A stretch of DNA of 20,171 nucleotides, taken from the NCBI GenBank assembly GCA_000433095.1, contig HF991456.1, positions 3,832-24,002 of the forward strand, given 5' to 3'. The stretch is from Clostridium sp. CAG:967 (GTDB lineage: Bacteria > Cyanobacteriota > Vampirovibrionia > Gastranaerophilales > Gastranaerophilaceae). Below the pieces are notes generated by a model that had not been told where the DNA came from, did no database searches, and worked only from the letters and a program-made list of their open reading frames with translations. Made by a program: the position numbers and the translations under genes. Shown here piece after piece: positions 7,429 through 14,820 of this stretch (positions are counted from its first letter, which is position 1; every line of letters begins with the position of its first letter).

Positions 7429-8142
7429 ATGTTAGAGTTATTTGTAGCAGGAACCGAGCAGAACTCCTCAAAGATTTTTGTAACCGCAGGTCTGGCTGCA
7501 ACAATGCAAAGTCTGGGATATTCAACAGGGGTGTACAAACCTGTGGAAACGGGTGCAATAGAAAAAAACGGCTTTATTCAATCGCCTGATTTGGCGTTTG
7601 TAAAATTCGCCGATCCTTATATAAAAACTTATTTTACATATCTGCTCAAAGAAAATGCAGCCCCTATTGTTGCTGCAGCTGCCGAGAATTTAATTATTGA
7701 ACGTGATGATATTTTAAAAGATTTTCAAAACCTTCAAGATATTAATGAATGCACTGTTGTTGACGGGTCATCGGGTCTTGGAACTCCATTGAGCAAAAAT
7801 TTTCTTGAGGAAAATCTTATAAAAAGCTTGGATTTACCTGTTTTGCTCGCCGTTTCCGCTGTTAAATCAACGATTAACACCATACTTGTAGCTATAAACC
7901 ATGCCAAAGAGATTGGAATAAATTTTCGGGGTGTGATAATTAATGACTATCCTGATAATACGGATGATATGAATATTAAACTTCTTCCACGTTTGATAGA
8001 GGAATACACTGACATAAAAATTCTCGGAGTTCTCCCCTCTTTTGACAGGAATATAAATCCTAATGATTTAATAACAGAAATTTTAAACGGTGTTGATATT
8101 GAAGCTGTTTTTCAGGTTCAAATTGCAAAACTGCAAATGTAA
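7429..8142 (+). CDS. Dethiobiotin synthetase-like protein, altered P-loop
   Basis: 237 aa (239 if the ATG at 7423 is used). The order of BioD landmarks is kept: FVAGT start strand, YKPVETGA (the KPV-x-[ST]G substrate loop), SPD-LA, AAPIVAAAAE (the 'SPH..A' position), VVDGSSGLGTPL (BioD EGAGG-x-x-PL), LPVLLAVSAVKSTINT and GVIINDYPD. BioD makes dethiobiotin from DAPA, CO2 and ATP. The ATP-binding P-loop, normally GTDTxVGKT, reads GTEQNSSKI here: the Lys stays, but the Gly before it and the Thr after it are lost, and EGAGG is DGSSG. It may therefore be a divergent BioD, a changed ligase or an inactive homologue. No other biotin genes are nearby. It sits directly after xerD. No Shine-Dalgarno is visible. 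Confidence 0.75.
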   Translation: MLELFVAGTEQNSSKIFVTAGLAATMQSLGYSTGVYKPVETGAIEKNGFIQSPDLAFVKFADPYIKTYFTYLLKENAAPIVAAAAENLIIERDDILKDFQNLQDINECTVVDGSSGLGTPLSKNFLEENLIKSLDLPVLLAVSAVKSTINTILVAINHAKEIGINFRGVIINDYPDNTDDMNIKLLPRLIEEYTDIKILGVLPSFDRNINPNDLITEILNGVDIEAVFQVQIAKLQM

Positions 8143-8244
8143 TTATTTTCCGCCGCAGAGTAACGAAATGTTACATTATATACTTTTTATATAACAAAAA
8201 GTCAATTTTTTCTTAACAAACTTTTTTATATAAGTATAAAGAGG

Positions 8245-8250
8245 TATAAT
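8245..8250 (+). promoter_or_regulatory. -10 box 7 nt before the 53-aa gene
   Basis: A perfect TATAAT ends 7 nt before the ATG at 8258. The matching -35 position (8222-8227) is only a T-run. AGAGG at 8240-8244 is 13 nt from the ATG, too far for a good Shine-Dalgarno, so a leaderless start is the simpler reading. Confidence 0.5.
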
Positions 8251-8257
8251 TCTGACT

Positions 8258-8419
8258 ATGGATGAGAGAAATTTTACAGTAATCGAAAATGAAACCGTAC
8301 TTGACGAAGTAAAGAAACAAAAAGAAATTCGCCATACAAATCCTATTGCCAAAAAATTTCTTGAGTTCCAAAAAGAGAATATGAGTAAGTTTTCGGTAAA
8401 AGACCTTTTTAAAAAGTAA
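8258..8419 (+). CDS. Small unrecognised protein coupled to the next gene
   Basis: 53 aa (MDERNFTVIENETVLDEVKK at the start, FSVKDLFKK at the end), highly charged, probably helical, with no membrane segment or signal. I do not recognise it. It is supported as a gene by the TATAAT 7 nt before its ATG, by coding-like AT-rich codons, and above all by its stop overlapping the next start as TAATG (8417-8421), the classic arrangement for translational coupling. It probably acts with the 170-aa protein that follows. Confidence 0.65.
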   Translation: MDERNFTVIENETVLDEVKKQKEIRHTNPIAKKFLEFQKENMSKFSVKDLFKK

Positions 8420-8931
8420 TGTATGCAATAAAAAATCAGATTTATCAGGATATGACAAAAACACAGAAATCTGCTCTGTGTAATTTTTTGCGTGCGCTTG
8501 TTAAAAAATCGCCTGATTTATCGGTAAATGATATTTTAGATAAATTTATTGATGATGAAAGGTATTACTTTGAAATAAACAATCCGCATTTTGAATTTTT
8601 GGAAAACTATCTTGATGACAATAAGTTTTTAGAAGAAACCGTTTTGTTTTTGAAAGAGTGCAGAAAATATTACGACTACAAGAAAAAACAGGAGCCCGTA
8701 ATTCAAGCACAGAAAGAATTTGAGAAGAAAAAAAGAAAGTTTTTGCAGGAAGTTAAAATGTCAAAAGAAACTCCTACAAAAAAACAGCTTTATTATTATG
8801 ACCGTTTGTGCAAAAAATATAATATAGAGAAAAAAGAACTTACCTCAAAGCTTGAGGCACGTGATGAAATAGACAGGATAATAAATGAGCATACAAGAGA
8901 TTTTGAAAATATTAACGGACTCGGGGATTGA
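8419..8931 (+). CDS. Unrecognised charged helical protein
   Basis: 170 aa, no signal peptide or membrane helix. Residues 1-80 form a helical block (KTQKSALCNFLRALVKKSPDL, then FEFLENYLDDNKFLEETV), 81-115 are a Lys/Glu-rich likely coiled coil, and 116-157 read TPTKKQLYYYDRLCKKYNIE then SKLEARDEIDRIIN. That last part resembles the short 'T-x-K-Q-x-x-x-[LY]-x-x-L-x-x-x-x-x-I-x-x-x-x-L-S-x-x-E-A-x-x-x-I' helical module seen at protein ends in several bacterial families, some nucleic-acid linked; this is recalled resemblance only. It starts inside the stop of the 53-aa gene and its last 47 bp overlap prmC, so the three form one tightly packed unit, perhaps tied to translation. It stops at TGA. Confidence 0.75.
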   Translation: MYAIKNQIYQDMTKTQKSALCNFLRALVKKSPDLSVNDILDKFIDDERYYFEINNPHFEFLENYLDDNKFLEETVLFLKECRKYYDYKKKQEPVIQAQKEFEKKKRKFLQEVKMSKETPTKKQLYYYDRLCKKYNIEKKELTSKLEARDEIDRIINEHTRDFENINGLGD

Positions 8932-9718
8932 GCCAAACGAAGCAAATGTCGAAGTTAAGATGCTTCTTGAACATTTTGCCGATTACGGTTTTAAAGATAT
9001 TATTGCAGGCAAAAAACTTACTGCCGATAAAATTGCAATTGTAAAAGATAAAGCACTTGAAAGAGCGCAAACACGCCGTCCTATACAGCATATTATCGGA
9101 TTTGCCGGCTTTATGGGCGAAAAGTTTATCGTAAATCCTTCGGTTTTAATTCCCCGTGATGAAACAGAGTTTCTTGTAAGAAAAGCTGCTGAAATTATTA
9201 ATAAAAACAATTTAAAAACGGCTCTTGATGTCGGCACAGGTTCAGGCTGCATTGCATGTATGATTGCAAAGCTTACAAATTGTCAGGTAATCGGGCTGGA
9301 TATCTCGTCAGATGCACTGAATACAGCACTTGATAATGCATCAAGGTTAAATCTTTTCAATAAAGCAATATTTAGAAAATCCGATATTTTTTCAAACGTA
9401 AAACCCGGTGAAAGCTTTGATATTATAATTTCTAACCCGCCTTATATCCCACCTTGCGAGAAAGAAAATATCCAGACGGAAGTAAAATTTGACCCTGAAA
9501 ACGCATTATTCACAACTGATGAAAAAGGTTTGGAGTTTTATGAAAAGATTACAAAAGAAGCGCCGAAAATACTGAACAACGGCGGCTGGCTGCTGTTTGA
9601 GCTTGGCATAGGACAATCAGGGTATGTCAAAGAATTTATGATATCAAACGGTTTTAAAGATATAGAAATCATAAAGGATTTAGCCGGAATTGACAGGGTA
9701 ATCTGTGCTCATCTTTAA
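8885..9718 (+). CDS. prmC: Release factor glutamine methyltransferase
   Basis: 277 aa. It methylates the Gln of the GGQ motif in RF1 and RF2 using SAM, improving termination. The N-terminal helical domain (1-75) ends in RRPIQHIIG, matching the family's 'R-R-x-x-x-P-[IV]-x-[HY]-[IL]' signature. The SAM site is DVGTGSGC (115-122) and the catalytic NPPY is at 184-187 (ISNPPYIPP), followed by FDPENALF and GLEFYEKI. The start at 8885 matches the usual N-terminus (one helix before the LLEH segment) and puts 47 bp of overlap on the 170-aa gene. It ends tail-to-tail with tdk, the two stop codons overlapping within 9715-9718. Confidence 0.95.
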   Translation: MSIQEILKILTDSGIEPNEANVEVKMLLEHFADYGFKDIIAGKKLTADKIAIVKDKALERAQTRRPIQHIIGFAGFMGEKFIVNPSVLIPRDETEFLVRKAAEIINKNNLKTALDVGTGSGCIACMIAKLTNCQVIGLDISSDALNTALDNASRLNLFNKAIFRKSDIFSNVKPGESFDIIISNPPYIPPCEKENIQTEVKFDPENALFTTDEKGLEFYEKITKEAPKILNNGGWLLFELGIGQSGYVKEFMISNGFKDIEIIKDLAGIDRVICAHL

Positions 9719-10332
9719 TGTTCAAAATTTAAGAGTTTCAGCCCTCTTTTTTGTTTTTCGTGCTGAATGTCAGGAAGCTCGTAACATTTGATACAGCGTG
9801 CTTCATAGGTTTCATCTCCGCCAATCATAATCAGTGGTGAATTTTTGTCGGCAGGTTTACCGTCAATAAGTCTTTGTGTACGTGTTGCATCTTCACAGCC
9901 GCATTTCATACAAACAGCGTGAAGTTTGTCAACCTTTGTCGCAATACACATAAGTTCAGGCATACTTCCGAAAGGTTCAGCTTTAAAATCCAGCTCAAGA
10001 CCTGTACCGATAACCTTTTTACCTTCTTCCATAAGTTTTGAAATAACTTTTACAATGTTGCTGTCAAAAAATTGAAGCTCATCAAGTGCAACAACTTCAT
10101 CTTCGGGTTTAATTACACTCATAATCTGAATGGAGTGCTTAACCTTAATTGCATCAAGCCATAACCCGTTTCTTGACTCAATATAATCTCCCTTAGCTCT
10201 TGTGTCTACATCGGGGGATATGACTTTAACTTTTTTCTTTGCAATGATAGAACGTCTGACACGTCTTAAAAGTTCCTCTGTCTTGCCGCAGCTCATAGGA
10301 CCGGTGATTAATTCAAAACTATACCCATACAT
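9715..10332 (-). CDS. tdk: Thymidine kinase (type II)
   Basis: 205 aa. It phosphorylates thymidine (and deoxyuridine) to the monophosphate in the salvage pathway. Features: Walker A GPMSCGKT at 11-18, the DELQFFD motif at 84-90 holding the catalytic Glu and Mg-binding Asp, the lasso domain with CMKC (C141, C144) and CIKC (C180, C183) binding one structural zinc, and the GGDETYEARC substrate-loop motif before the second pair. Size and order are normal for tetrameric bacterial TK. Upstream, a minus-strand TATAAT at 10366-10371 would give a leader of about 27 nt; the Shine-Dalgarno is weak. It converges on prmC with a 4-bp overlap and lies 84 nt downstream of the TrmB-like gene on the same strand. 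Confidence 0.95.
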   Translation of the reverse strand: MYGYSFELITGPMSCGKTEELLRRVRRSIIAKKKVKVISPDVDTRAKGDYIESRNGLWLDAIKVKHSIQIMSVIKPEDEVVALDELQFFDSNIVKVISKLMEEGKKVIGTGLELDFKAEPFGSMPELMCIATKVDKLHAVCMKCGCEDATRTQRLIDGKPADKNSPLIMIGGDETYEARCIKCYELPDIQHEKQKRGLKLLNFEH

Positions 10333-10416
10333 CGTAATTATTTTCCCAAATCTCTTTACAATAAAATTATACCTCTGTGATTATTTTTTTAAAAGTAAAA
10401 TTTTGTTAAAACTTTT

Positions 10417-11214
10417 CTAATTTCTCAAAACTTTATCACGCAGTTTTTTTAATCCTGCACCGTAGAAATATCTGAGCTGTTCAGGGAAATGTTCTTCAAT
10501 ATCAATCAAATACATTTCGTGGACACTGAAAGCTTTAATAAGAAAAACAATTTCAGGGTTTTTGGTCCAGATAATTTCAGGCTCGCTGTGTTTGTGTGCT
10601 TCAACTCTGCCGAAAAGTCCCTCCGAATTATCAATAGAAAGAAATATAAATCTTCCCGAAGAATAATGTTCAAGCATCTTTACGCCCGAATGTTTAAAGA
10701 CGGTTCCGACATTGCATACAAAATCATCATACTGTACAATCTTAATTTCAATCCCCCGGTTGTAAGCATCCATAATGTGCTGTTCGATAAACTTGAAATC
10801 CTGCCCCCAAACAGAGAGGTACAATGTTTTTTTTGCACTCTTAATTATTTCAATAACTTTATCAATAATTTTGGTTCTGCTTCTGATTGTCAAAATCGGC
10901 TCTGTGTAATCCTCTTTGACATCTGGAAGTCTTTTTTCCAGATAATCAATTGTAGAATCAATTTTTCTTTTGAACCTTTTAGTAAGTTCTTTGGGCTTTA
11001 TTGGTGTATATGTAACGGGTTTTGAGTTGGACGGAATTGCTATGTGTAAATTTTCAAGAACTTTTAAAGTATCATAAGCTCTTGATTGCGGGATATTAGC
11101 GAGTTTGCTTATTTCGTATCCCGTTGCAGGGTATTTTTTTAAAAGCGCAACATAAACTTTAGACTGATACTCGTTAAGCCCGAGTTCTTTTAATTTTTCA
11201 ACAATTTCATCCAT
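10417..11214 (-). CDS. TrmB-family transcriptional regulator
   Basis: 265 aa. Residues 1-75 are the TrmB winged HTH: LKELGLNEYQSKVYVALLKK opens the domain, then ATGYEISKLANIPQSRAYDT (helix-turn-recognition helix), a wing with PVTYTPIKP, and a linker helix at 76-100. Residues 105-265 match the TrmB regulatory domain, which is related to the phospholipase-D fold (LYLSVWGQDF, GIEIKIVQYDD, the FIFLSIDNSEGLFGRVE strand, and a terminal MYLIDIEEHFPEQLRYFY helix). In archaea this domain binds sugars; the ligand here is unknown. It probably regulates a distant or unlinked gene set, since neighbours xerC and tdk are not sugar genes. A clear promoter stands 6 nt before the ATG and there is no Shine-Dalgarno. 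Confidence 0.85.
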   Translation of the reverse strand: MDEIVEKLKELGLNEYQSKVYVALLKKYPATGYEISKLANIPQSRAYDTLKVLENLHIAIPSNSKPVTYTPIKPKELTKRFKRKIDSTIDYLEKRLPDVKEDYTEPILTIRSRTKIIDKVIEIIKSAKKTLYLSVWGQDFKFIEQHIMDAYNRGIEIKIVQYDDFVCNVGTVFKHSGVKMLEHYSSGRFIFLSIDNSEGLFGRVEAHKHSEPEIIWTKNPEIVFLIKAFSVHEMYLIDIEEHFPEQLRYFYGAGLKKLRDKVLRN

Positions 11215-11220
11215 AAGATG

Positions 11221-11249
11221 AGTTTAGCAAATTTTTTAAACTGTTGCAA
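11221..11249 (-). promoter_or_regulatory. Promoter of the TrmB-like gene, leaderless type
   Basis: On the minus strand TTGCAA (11244-11249), a 17-nt spacer and TAAACT (11221-11226), then 6 nt to the ATG at 11212-11214. Confidence 0.6.
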
Positions 11250-11254
11250 ATAAT

Positions 11255-12169
11255 TTACGCTCTCGGATGCGCAGAGTTGTAAACGTCTTTCAAATGCTGT
11301 GTTGAAACGTGGGTGTAAATCTGTGTGTTAGAAATGCTTGCGTGTCCCAAAAGCTCCTGTACAACCCTCAAATCTGCACCGTTTTCGATTAAGTGTGTCG
11401 CAAAACTGTGCCGGAAAACGTGAGGGGTTACGTGTTTCGGAAGATTTATTTTTTCAACGATTTCATTTATTACATTTCTTACGGTTCTTGTTTGAAGTCT
11501 GTAACCTGTGTTATTAATAAAGACAGGCGAACTTTCAGTTGGTTCTTCAAGTCTGTAACCTTTAGGGATTAAAGCTCTTGCGCTTTCAATATATCTTTCA
11601 AGGTAATTTTTTGCCCTATCGGTTACGAGAATAATTCTTTCTTTTGCTCCTTTTCCAAATACCCTGATTTCGTTATTTTCGAGGTTCAAATCTCCGAAAT
11701 TAAGTCCTGAAAGTTCCGATATACGCATCCCCGTTGCCCACAAAAGCTCCAGAATTGCCCTGTTTCTGTAACCCGAAGGGGTTTCGATTTTTGTATTGTT
11801 TAAGATTTGTTCAACTTCGTCAGGTGTTAAAAATTTCGGTAAAGATTTCGGACGTTTTGGAACAGTTAAATTCATTGCAGGATTTGAGTCAACTTTGCGT
11901 TCACGATATAAATATTTGTAAAAAGTTCTTATTGAAGCAATTTTTCGTGCAATGGTCGTTTTTTTGTAATTGAACTTTTGGATAAAATGGAGATATTCTC
12001 TTACTTTGGAAAAATTTACATCTTCGCAGGAGGTTTCGTCCATCCAGACAAGAAAGCTTAAAACATCAGAGCAGTAAGCTTTTGCAGTATGTTTTGAAAA
12101 ATTTTTTTCAACTATTATGTAAGACTTGAATTCTTCTAAATCTTGTTTTGAGTTTGTGTTTAAGCCCAT
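11255..12169 (-). CDS. xerC: Tyrosine recombinase XerC
   Basis: 304 aa. N-terminal SAM-like domain (about 8-95) and catalytic domain with R149 (GMRISEL), K173 (GKGAKER), H250 and R253 (HVFRH), H276 (LLGHASISNTQIY) and nucleophile Y285. It partners XerD at dif in chromosome-dimer resolution. The XerC call rests on NPAMNLTVPKRPKSLPKFL, which matches the 'P-K-R-P-[RK]-x-L-P-K' linker of XerC better than XerD. All catalytic residues are present, so it should be active. The start has no Shine-Dalgarno; TATTAG lies only 4 nt before the ATG. It is divergent from the TPR gene and has no associated att site or cargo, so it is chromosomal housekeeping rather than a phage integrase. Confidence 0.88.
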   Translation of the reverse strand: MGLNTNSKQDLEEFKSYIIVEKNFSKHTAKAYCSDVLSFLVWMDETSCEDVNFSKVREYLHFIQKFNYKKTTIARKIASIRTFYKYLYRERKVDSNPAMNLTVPKRPKSLPKFLTPDEVEQILNNTKIETPSGYRNRAILELLWATGMRISELSGLNFGDLNLENNEIRVFGKGAKERIILVTDRAKNYLERYIESARALIPKGYRLEEPTESSPVFINNTGYRLQTRTVRNVINEIVEKINLPKHVTPHVFRHSFATHLIENGADLRVVQELLGHASISNTQIYTHVSTQHLKDVYNSAHPRA

Positions 12170-12190
12170 TTTTCTAATACATTTAAATTA

Positions 12191-12219
12191 TTGCTTTTTT
12201 ATGTATACTATTATACAAT
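12191..12219 (+). promoter_or_regulatory. Promoter of the TPR gene
   Basis: TTGCTT (12191-12196), a 17-nt spacer and TACAAT (12214-12219), giving a leader of about 40 nt that ends in a strong Shine-Dalgarno (TAGGAG) before the ATG at 12267. Confidence 0.5.
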
Positions 12220-12266
12220 AATGTTTAGAAGAAGTAAAATAGTTATTAACCAATGTAGGAGATAAC

Positions 12267-14117
12267 ATGAATTATAAAAAATTGTTAATAGCATCATTTG
12301 TCGTTATGGCTGCATTGTCATCTCAAGTTTATGCTAAAGAATTGCAGGCTCAGGTGCAGAAAAATACCGCTAATGCTGCAAAACCTGCTGCATCGTCAGT
12401 TAAAACAGGTTCTCAGGCATATCCTGAAATTGCAAGACTTATCGAATACAATCATTGCGCAGAAGCAGATGCAAAAATCAAAGAACTCTTAAATCTTGAG
12501 CCGAATGATGTTAATTTGCTTGCTTTACGAACAGTATCTATGGCTAAACAGCATAAATTAGATCCTGCTCAAAAAGAACTTGATGTTTTATTGAAAAAAT
12601 ACCCCAACAATCCTACATTACACTATGCACAAGGACTTGTGTATATGCAGCGCCAAACTTCTTCTGATGTAGACTATATTAAAAATACACGTGGTTTGCT
12701 GAACAGCGCAATTAAAGAATTTGTTGCCGCAGTAAACTTAAATAACAAATATTACGAAGCATATAATGCAATGGGCGTTGCAACTCTGAAACTCGGCAAC
12801 AGAAACGATGCTCTGGATTTGTTCAATACTGCCGTAAAAATTAATCCTACATTTGCAACAGCATACGATAACATCGGCGTGGTTGAAATGATGAACGGCA
12901 ACCTTGATTCTGCCGAAAGATATTTTAACAGTGCTATGAAGCAAAATTCACACAACCCGACAGCATGGTATCACATGGCGCAGGTTGAAACAAGACGTGG
13001 AAATTATTCAAAAGCATTAACCTGGGTTAACCACTCTGTTCACGTAAATCCTAATTCTTCTCCTGCTTTAACTTTGCAGGGTGAATTATATTTGAAACAG
13101 GGAAACCAGGCTGCTGCAATTAACTCTTTCAAAAAAGCACAGCTTGTAAAACCCGAAAACTCACGTCCTTACCTGAACCTTGCAACTATTTATGAAAACA
13201 GAGCTGATGAAGAATTTGCAATGGAACAATTAAAGACAGCTTTAGCTATCAACCCTAATTATCAGGAAGGCAAGTTGAAGATTGCCAATATGGCGCTTCA
13301 TACAAGAAAATATGAACAGGCTCTTGATTATTATTCAAAGCTTGTGGGTGATAAAAATTATAACGAAGATGCAATCATCGGTCTTGCAAATACATATTAC
13401 GAAATGTCAAAAGACAGAGGTGAAAACAACGGTATTACAACAAATAAAGAAGTATACCTTGCATACGATTACATAAACAAAGCTATTGAACAATGTCCTG
13501 AAGATTTGGAACTTCACCTTGCAAAACTTAAACTTGCAAGACTTGTTCATCAGGAGCCGCTTTCACGTGACAGCTTAAACTATATTGTTCAAGCAGCAGG
13601 CAACAACCTTATGGACAGCGTAATTAAAGGTGAAGCATATCTTGCTCTGGGCAGAGAAAAAGATGCTGTTTACACTTTTGAAAATGCAATAAATTTCTCT
13701 AACTCTATAGATGACGATTTGTATCTTGCAGAAATTCTTGTACACAATAAACAGTTCAGAACAGCAAGAGTAGCATTGCAAAAAGCTCTTATGAAAGATC
13801 CTGATAACGTTATTGCGAAAAACGGTATTGAATATATTAATCTGTGTGAAACAAAATCAAACGAATTCTTTGATGTTGCTCAAAGACAATATCAGGAAAA
13901 CAATTACGCATCAGCAATCGAATACTGTAACCGTGCGATTGACTTCTACCATAATAGTCCGCAAATTGCTAAACTGAAAGCAATGTCATACGAAAAAGAA
14001 CTTAATTACAGAGGTGCCGTGAAGTATTATCAACAGTATCTTGCTATGAACCCGAATGCGGCTGATAAAGATGCGGTAGTTAAGAAAATAGAAAAATTCA
14101 AAACAAAAGCAAACTAA
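12267..14117 (+). CDS. Exported tetratricopeptide-repeat protein
   Basis: 616 aa. Residues 1-23 are a Sec signal peptide (MNYKKLL, hydrophobic core, cleavage near VYA-KE), then an Ala-rich linker, then tandem TPR units to the end. Clear repeats include YEAYNAMGVATLKLGNRNDA, TAYDNIGVVEMMNGNLDSAE, PTAWYHMAQVETRRGNYSKA, PALTLQGELYLKQGNQAAAI and RPYLNLATIYENRADEEFA; the middle (about 430-520) is less regular. TPR solenoids are protein-docking scaffolds; in the periplasm they often support outer-membrane or polysaccharide assembly. No enzymatic domain is seen. The start is set by AGGAG about 8 nt upstream of the ATG. The 84-aa gene follows 15 nt later and is probably in the same operon. Confidence 0.9.
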   Translation: MNYKKLLIASFVVMAALSSQVYAKELQAQVQKNTANAAKPAASSVKTGSQAYPEIARLIEYNHCAEADAKIKELLNLEPNDVNLLALRTVSMAKQHKLDPAQKELDVLLKKYPNNPTLHYAQGLVYMQRQTSSDVDYIKNTRGLLNSAIKEFVAAVNLNNKYYEAYNAMGVATLKLGNRNDALDLFNTAVKINPTFATAYDNIGVVEMMNGNLDSAERYFNSAMKQNSHNPTAWYHMAQVETRRGNYSKALTWVNHSVHVNPNSSPALTLQGELYLKQGNQAAAINSFKKAQLVKPENSRPYLNLATIYENRADEEFAMEQLKTALAINPNYQEGKLKIANMALHTRKYEQALDYYSKLVGDKNYNEDAIIGLANTYYEMSKDRGENNGITTNKEVYLAYDYINKAIEQCPEDLELHLAKLKLARLVHQEPLSRDSLNYIVQAAGNNLMDSVIKGEAYLALGREKDAVYTFENAINFSNSIDDDLYLAEILVHNKQFRTARVALQKALMKDPDNVIAKNGIEYINLCETKSNEFFDVAQRQYQENNYASAIEYCNRAIDFYHNSPQIAKLKAMSYEKELNYRGAVKYYQQYLAMNPNAADKDAVVKKIEKFKTKAN

Positions 14118-14132
14118 TAAAACCGGACAATC

Positions 14133-14387
14133 ATGAAGAAATTCGATATTCGAAAATCATTTGAAATATTTTTGAGAGAGCCCATCAGTGTATTAACTGA
14201 GGGGCTGTTTCAACTTGTAAATATTGAGGATAATATATTCAGCAAAAAGCCCTACGTGAATGTCGATTTTGTGAATAAAAAAACACAAATTACTGTTGTA
14301 AACAGTGAAAAGATGTACAATTTATTTCAAAAGGTCTTGTTCCGTCAAAAGCTGAAAGAACAGAAAGAAAAAGTTTTAACGAAATAA
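14133..14387 (+). CDS. Unrecognised 84-aa protein
   Basis: 84 aa, starting MKKFDIRKSFEIFLREPISV, with no signal peptide or membrane helix. The middle (PYVNVDFVNKKTQITVVNSE) looks like two beta strands and the end is a basic helix (LFQKVLFRQKLKEQKEKVL). I know no family. It lies 15 nt after the TPR gene on the same strand, which makes co-expression likely, although only a weak GGA precedes its ATG. It converges on the 111-aa gene with an 8-nt gap. Confidence 0.6.
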   Translation: MKKFDIRKSFEIFLREPISVLTEGLFQLVNIEDNIFSKKPYVNVDFVNKKTQITVVNSEKMYNLFQKVLFRQKLKEQKEKVLTK

Positions 14388-14395
14388 TAATATAT

Positions 14396-14731
14396 TTATA
14401 ATAATTTTGTTAGTGCGCTAAAATCATTTATCACTAAGTTAACATTATCAATATTTTCGTTTAATTTTTTCAACATTAAACATACTGTTTTTCTTTCTTC
14501 ATAAGTAAAATTTTCAGTAATTTCCGGAGTTACTAATATATATTTTGATAAATCCATTAAAAATTGCATAAAAATTAAAGCTGTTGTTAAATGTAAAAAA
14601 CTACTTTTAAATGTATCATAAGCAATTTTGTGATAGCCGTTTTCAATAATATATTTTTTGTTAAATTTTTTGGCAAACTTTTTTCTGATTAATTCATTTA
14701 TTGATTTATAAAATTGTTCTGCTTTGTTCAT
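14396..14731 (-). CDS. Unrecognised 111-aa helical protein
   Basis: 111 aa, basic at the N-terminus (NELIRKKFAKKFNKKYIIENG) and predicted mostly helical, with a moderately hydrophobic stretch at about 45-67 (SFLHLTTALIFMQFLMDLSKYIL) that is borderline for a membrane helix. No family recognised. It has a good Shine-Dalgarno (AAGGAC) and a near-consensus promoter overlaid by a 42-bp inverted repeat. It is divergent from a small HTH protein, the layout of a regulator with its controlled target. A toxin-antitoxin or phage-derived pair is possible, but no toxin motif is visible. Confidence 0.65.
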   Translation of the reverse strand: MNKAEQFYKSINELIRKKFAKKFNKKYIIENGYHKIAYDTFKSSFLHLTTALIFMQFLMDLSKYILVTPEITENFTYEERKTVCLMLKKLNENIDNVNLVINDFSALTKLL

Positions 14732-14741
14732 ATTAAGTCCT

Positions 14742-14783
14742 TTTTTAAATTATTAATTTAATTTTAAATTAATAATTTAAAAA
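14742..14783. promoter_or_regulatory. 42-bp perfect inverted repeat, likely operator
   Basis: Two 20-bp arms (14742-14761 and 14764-14783) are exact reverse complements around a 2-nt TT centre; the left arm is TTTTTAAATTATTAATTTAA. Every base is A or T. It covers the minus-strand promoter spacer and -10 of the 111-aa gene. A binding protein (probably the adjacent HTH product) would block that promoter. A role as an RNA hairpin is less likely, since it lies mostly upstream of the expected transcription start. Confidence 0.65.
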
Positions 14784-14789
14784 TGTCAA
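14761..14789 (-). promoter_or_regulatory. Promoter of the 111-aa gene
   Basis: On the minus strand a perfect TTGACA (14784-14789), a 17-nt spacer and TAAAAT (14761-14766). The expected start is about 14754, giving a 22-nt leader with AAGGAC. The -10 and spacer lie inside the 42-bp inverted repeat. Confidence 0.75.
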
Positions 14790-14807
14790 TATACTTTAAA
14801 ATTATTG

Positions 14808-14813
14808 TATTAT
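14808..14813 (+). promoter_or_regulatory. -10 box of the second HTH gene
   Basis: TATTAT ends 7 nt before the ATG at 14821 and no Shine-Dalgarno is present, so the transcript may be leaderless. No good -35 is seen. Confidence 0.35.
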
Positions 14814-14820
14814 CATGTGT

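Noticed and set aside
8160..8174. Small hairpin GTAAC/GTTAC after the bioD-like gene
   Set aside because: Only a 5-bp stem and no adjacent T-run; too weak to call a terminator.
10489..11025. 178-aa open frame on the plus strand
   Set aside because: It is antisense to the TrmB-like gene, is rich in Phe/Asn/Ile as expected of a reverse frame, has no ribosome site and no recognisable domain.
6552..12169. Tyrosine recombinases as a sign of a prophage or integrative element
   Set aside because: Both have Xer-type length and linkers, with housekeeping genes between and around them, no att repeats, no tRNA and no phage genes.
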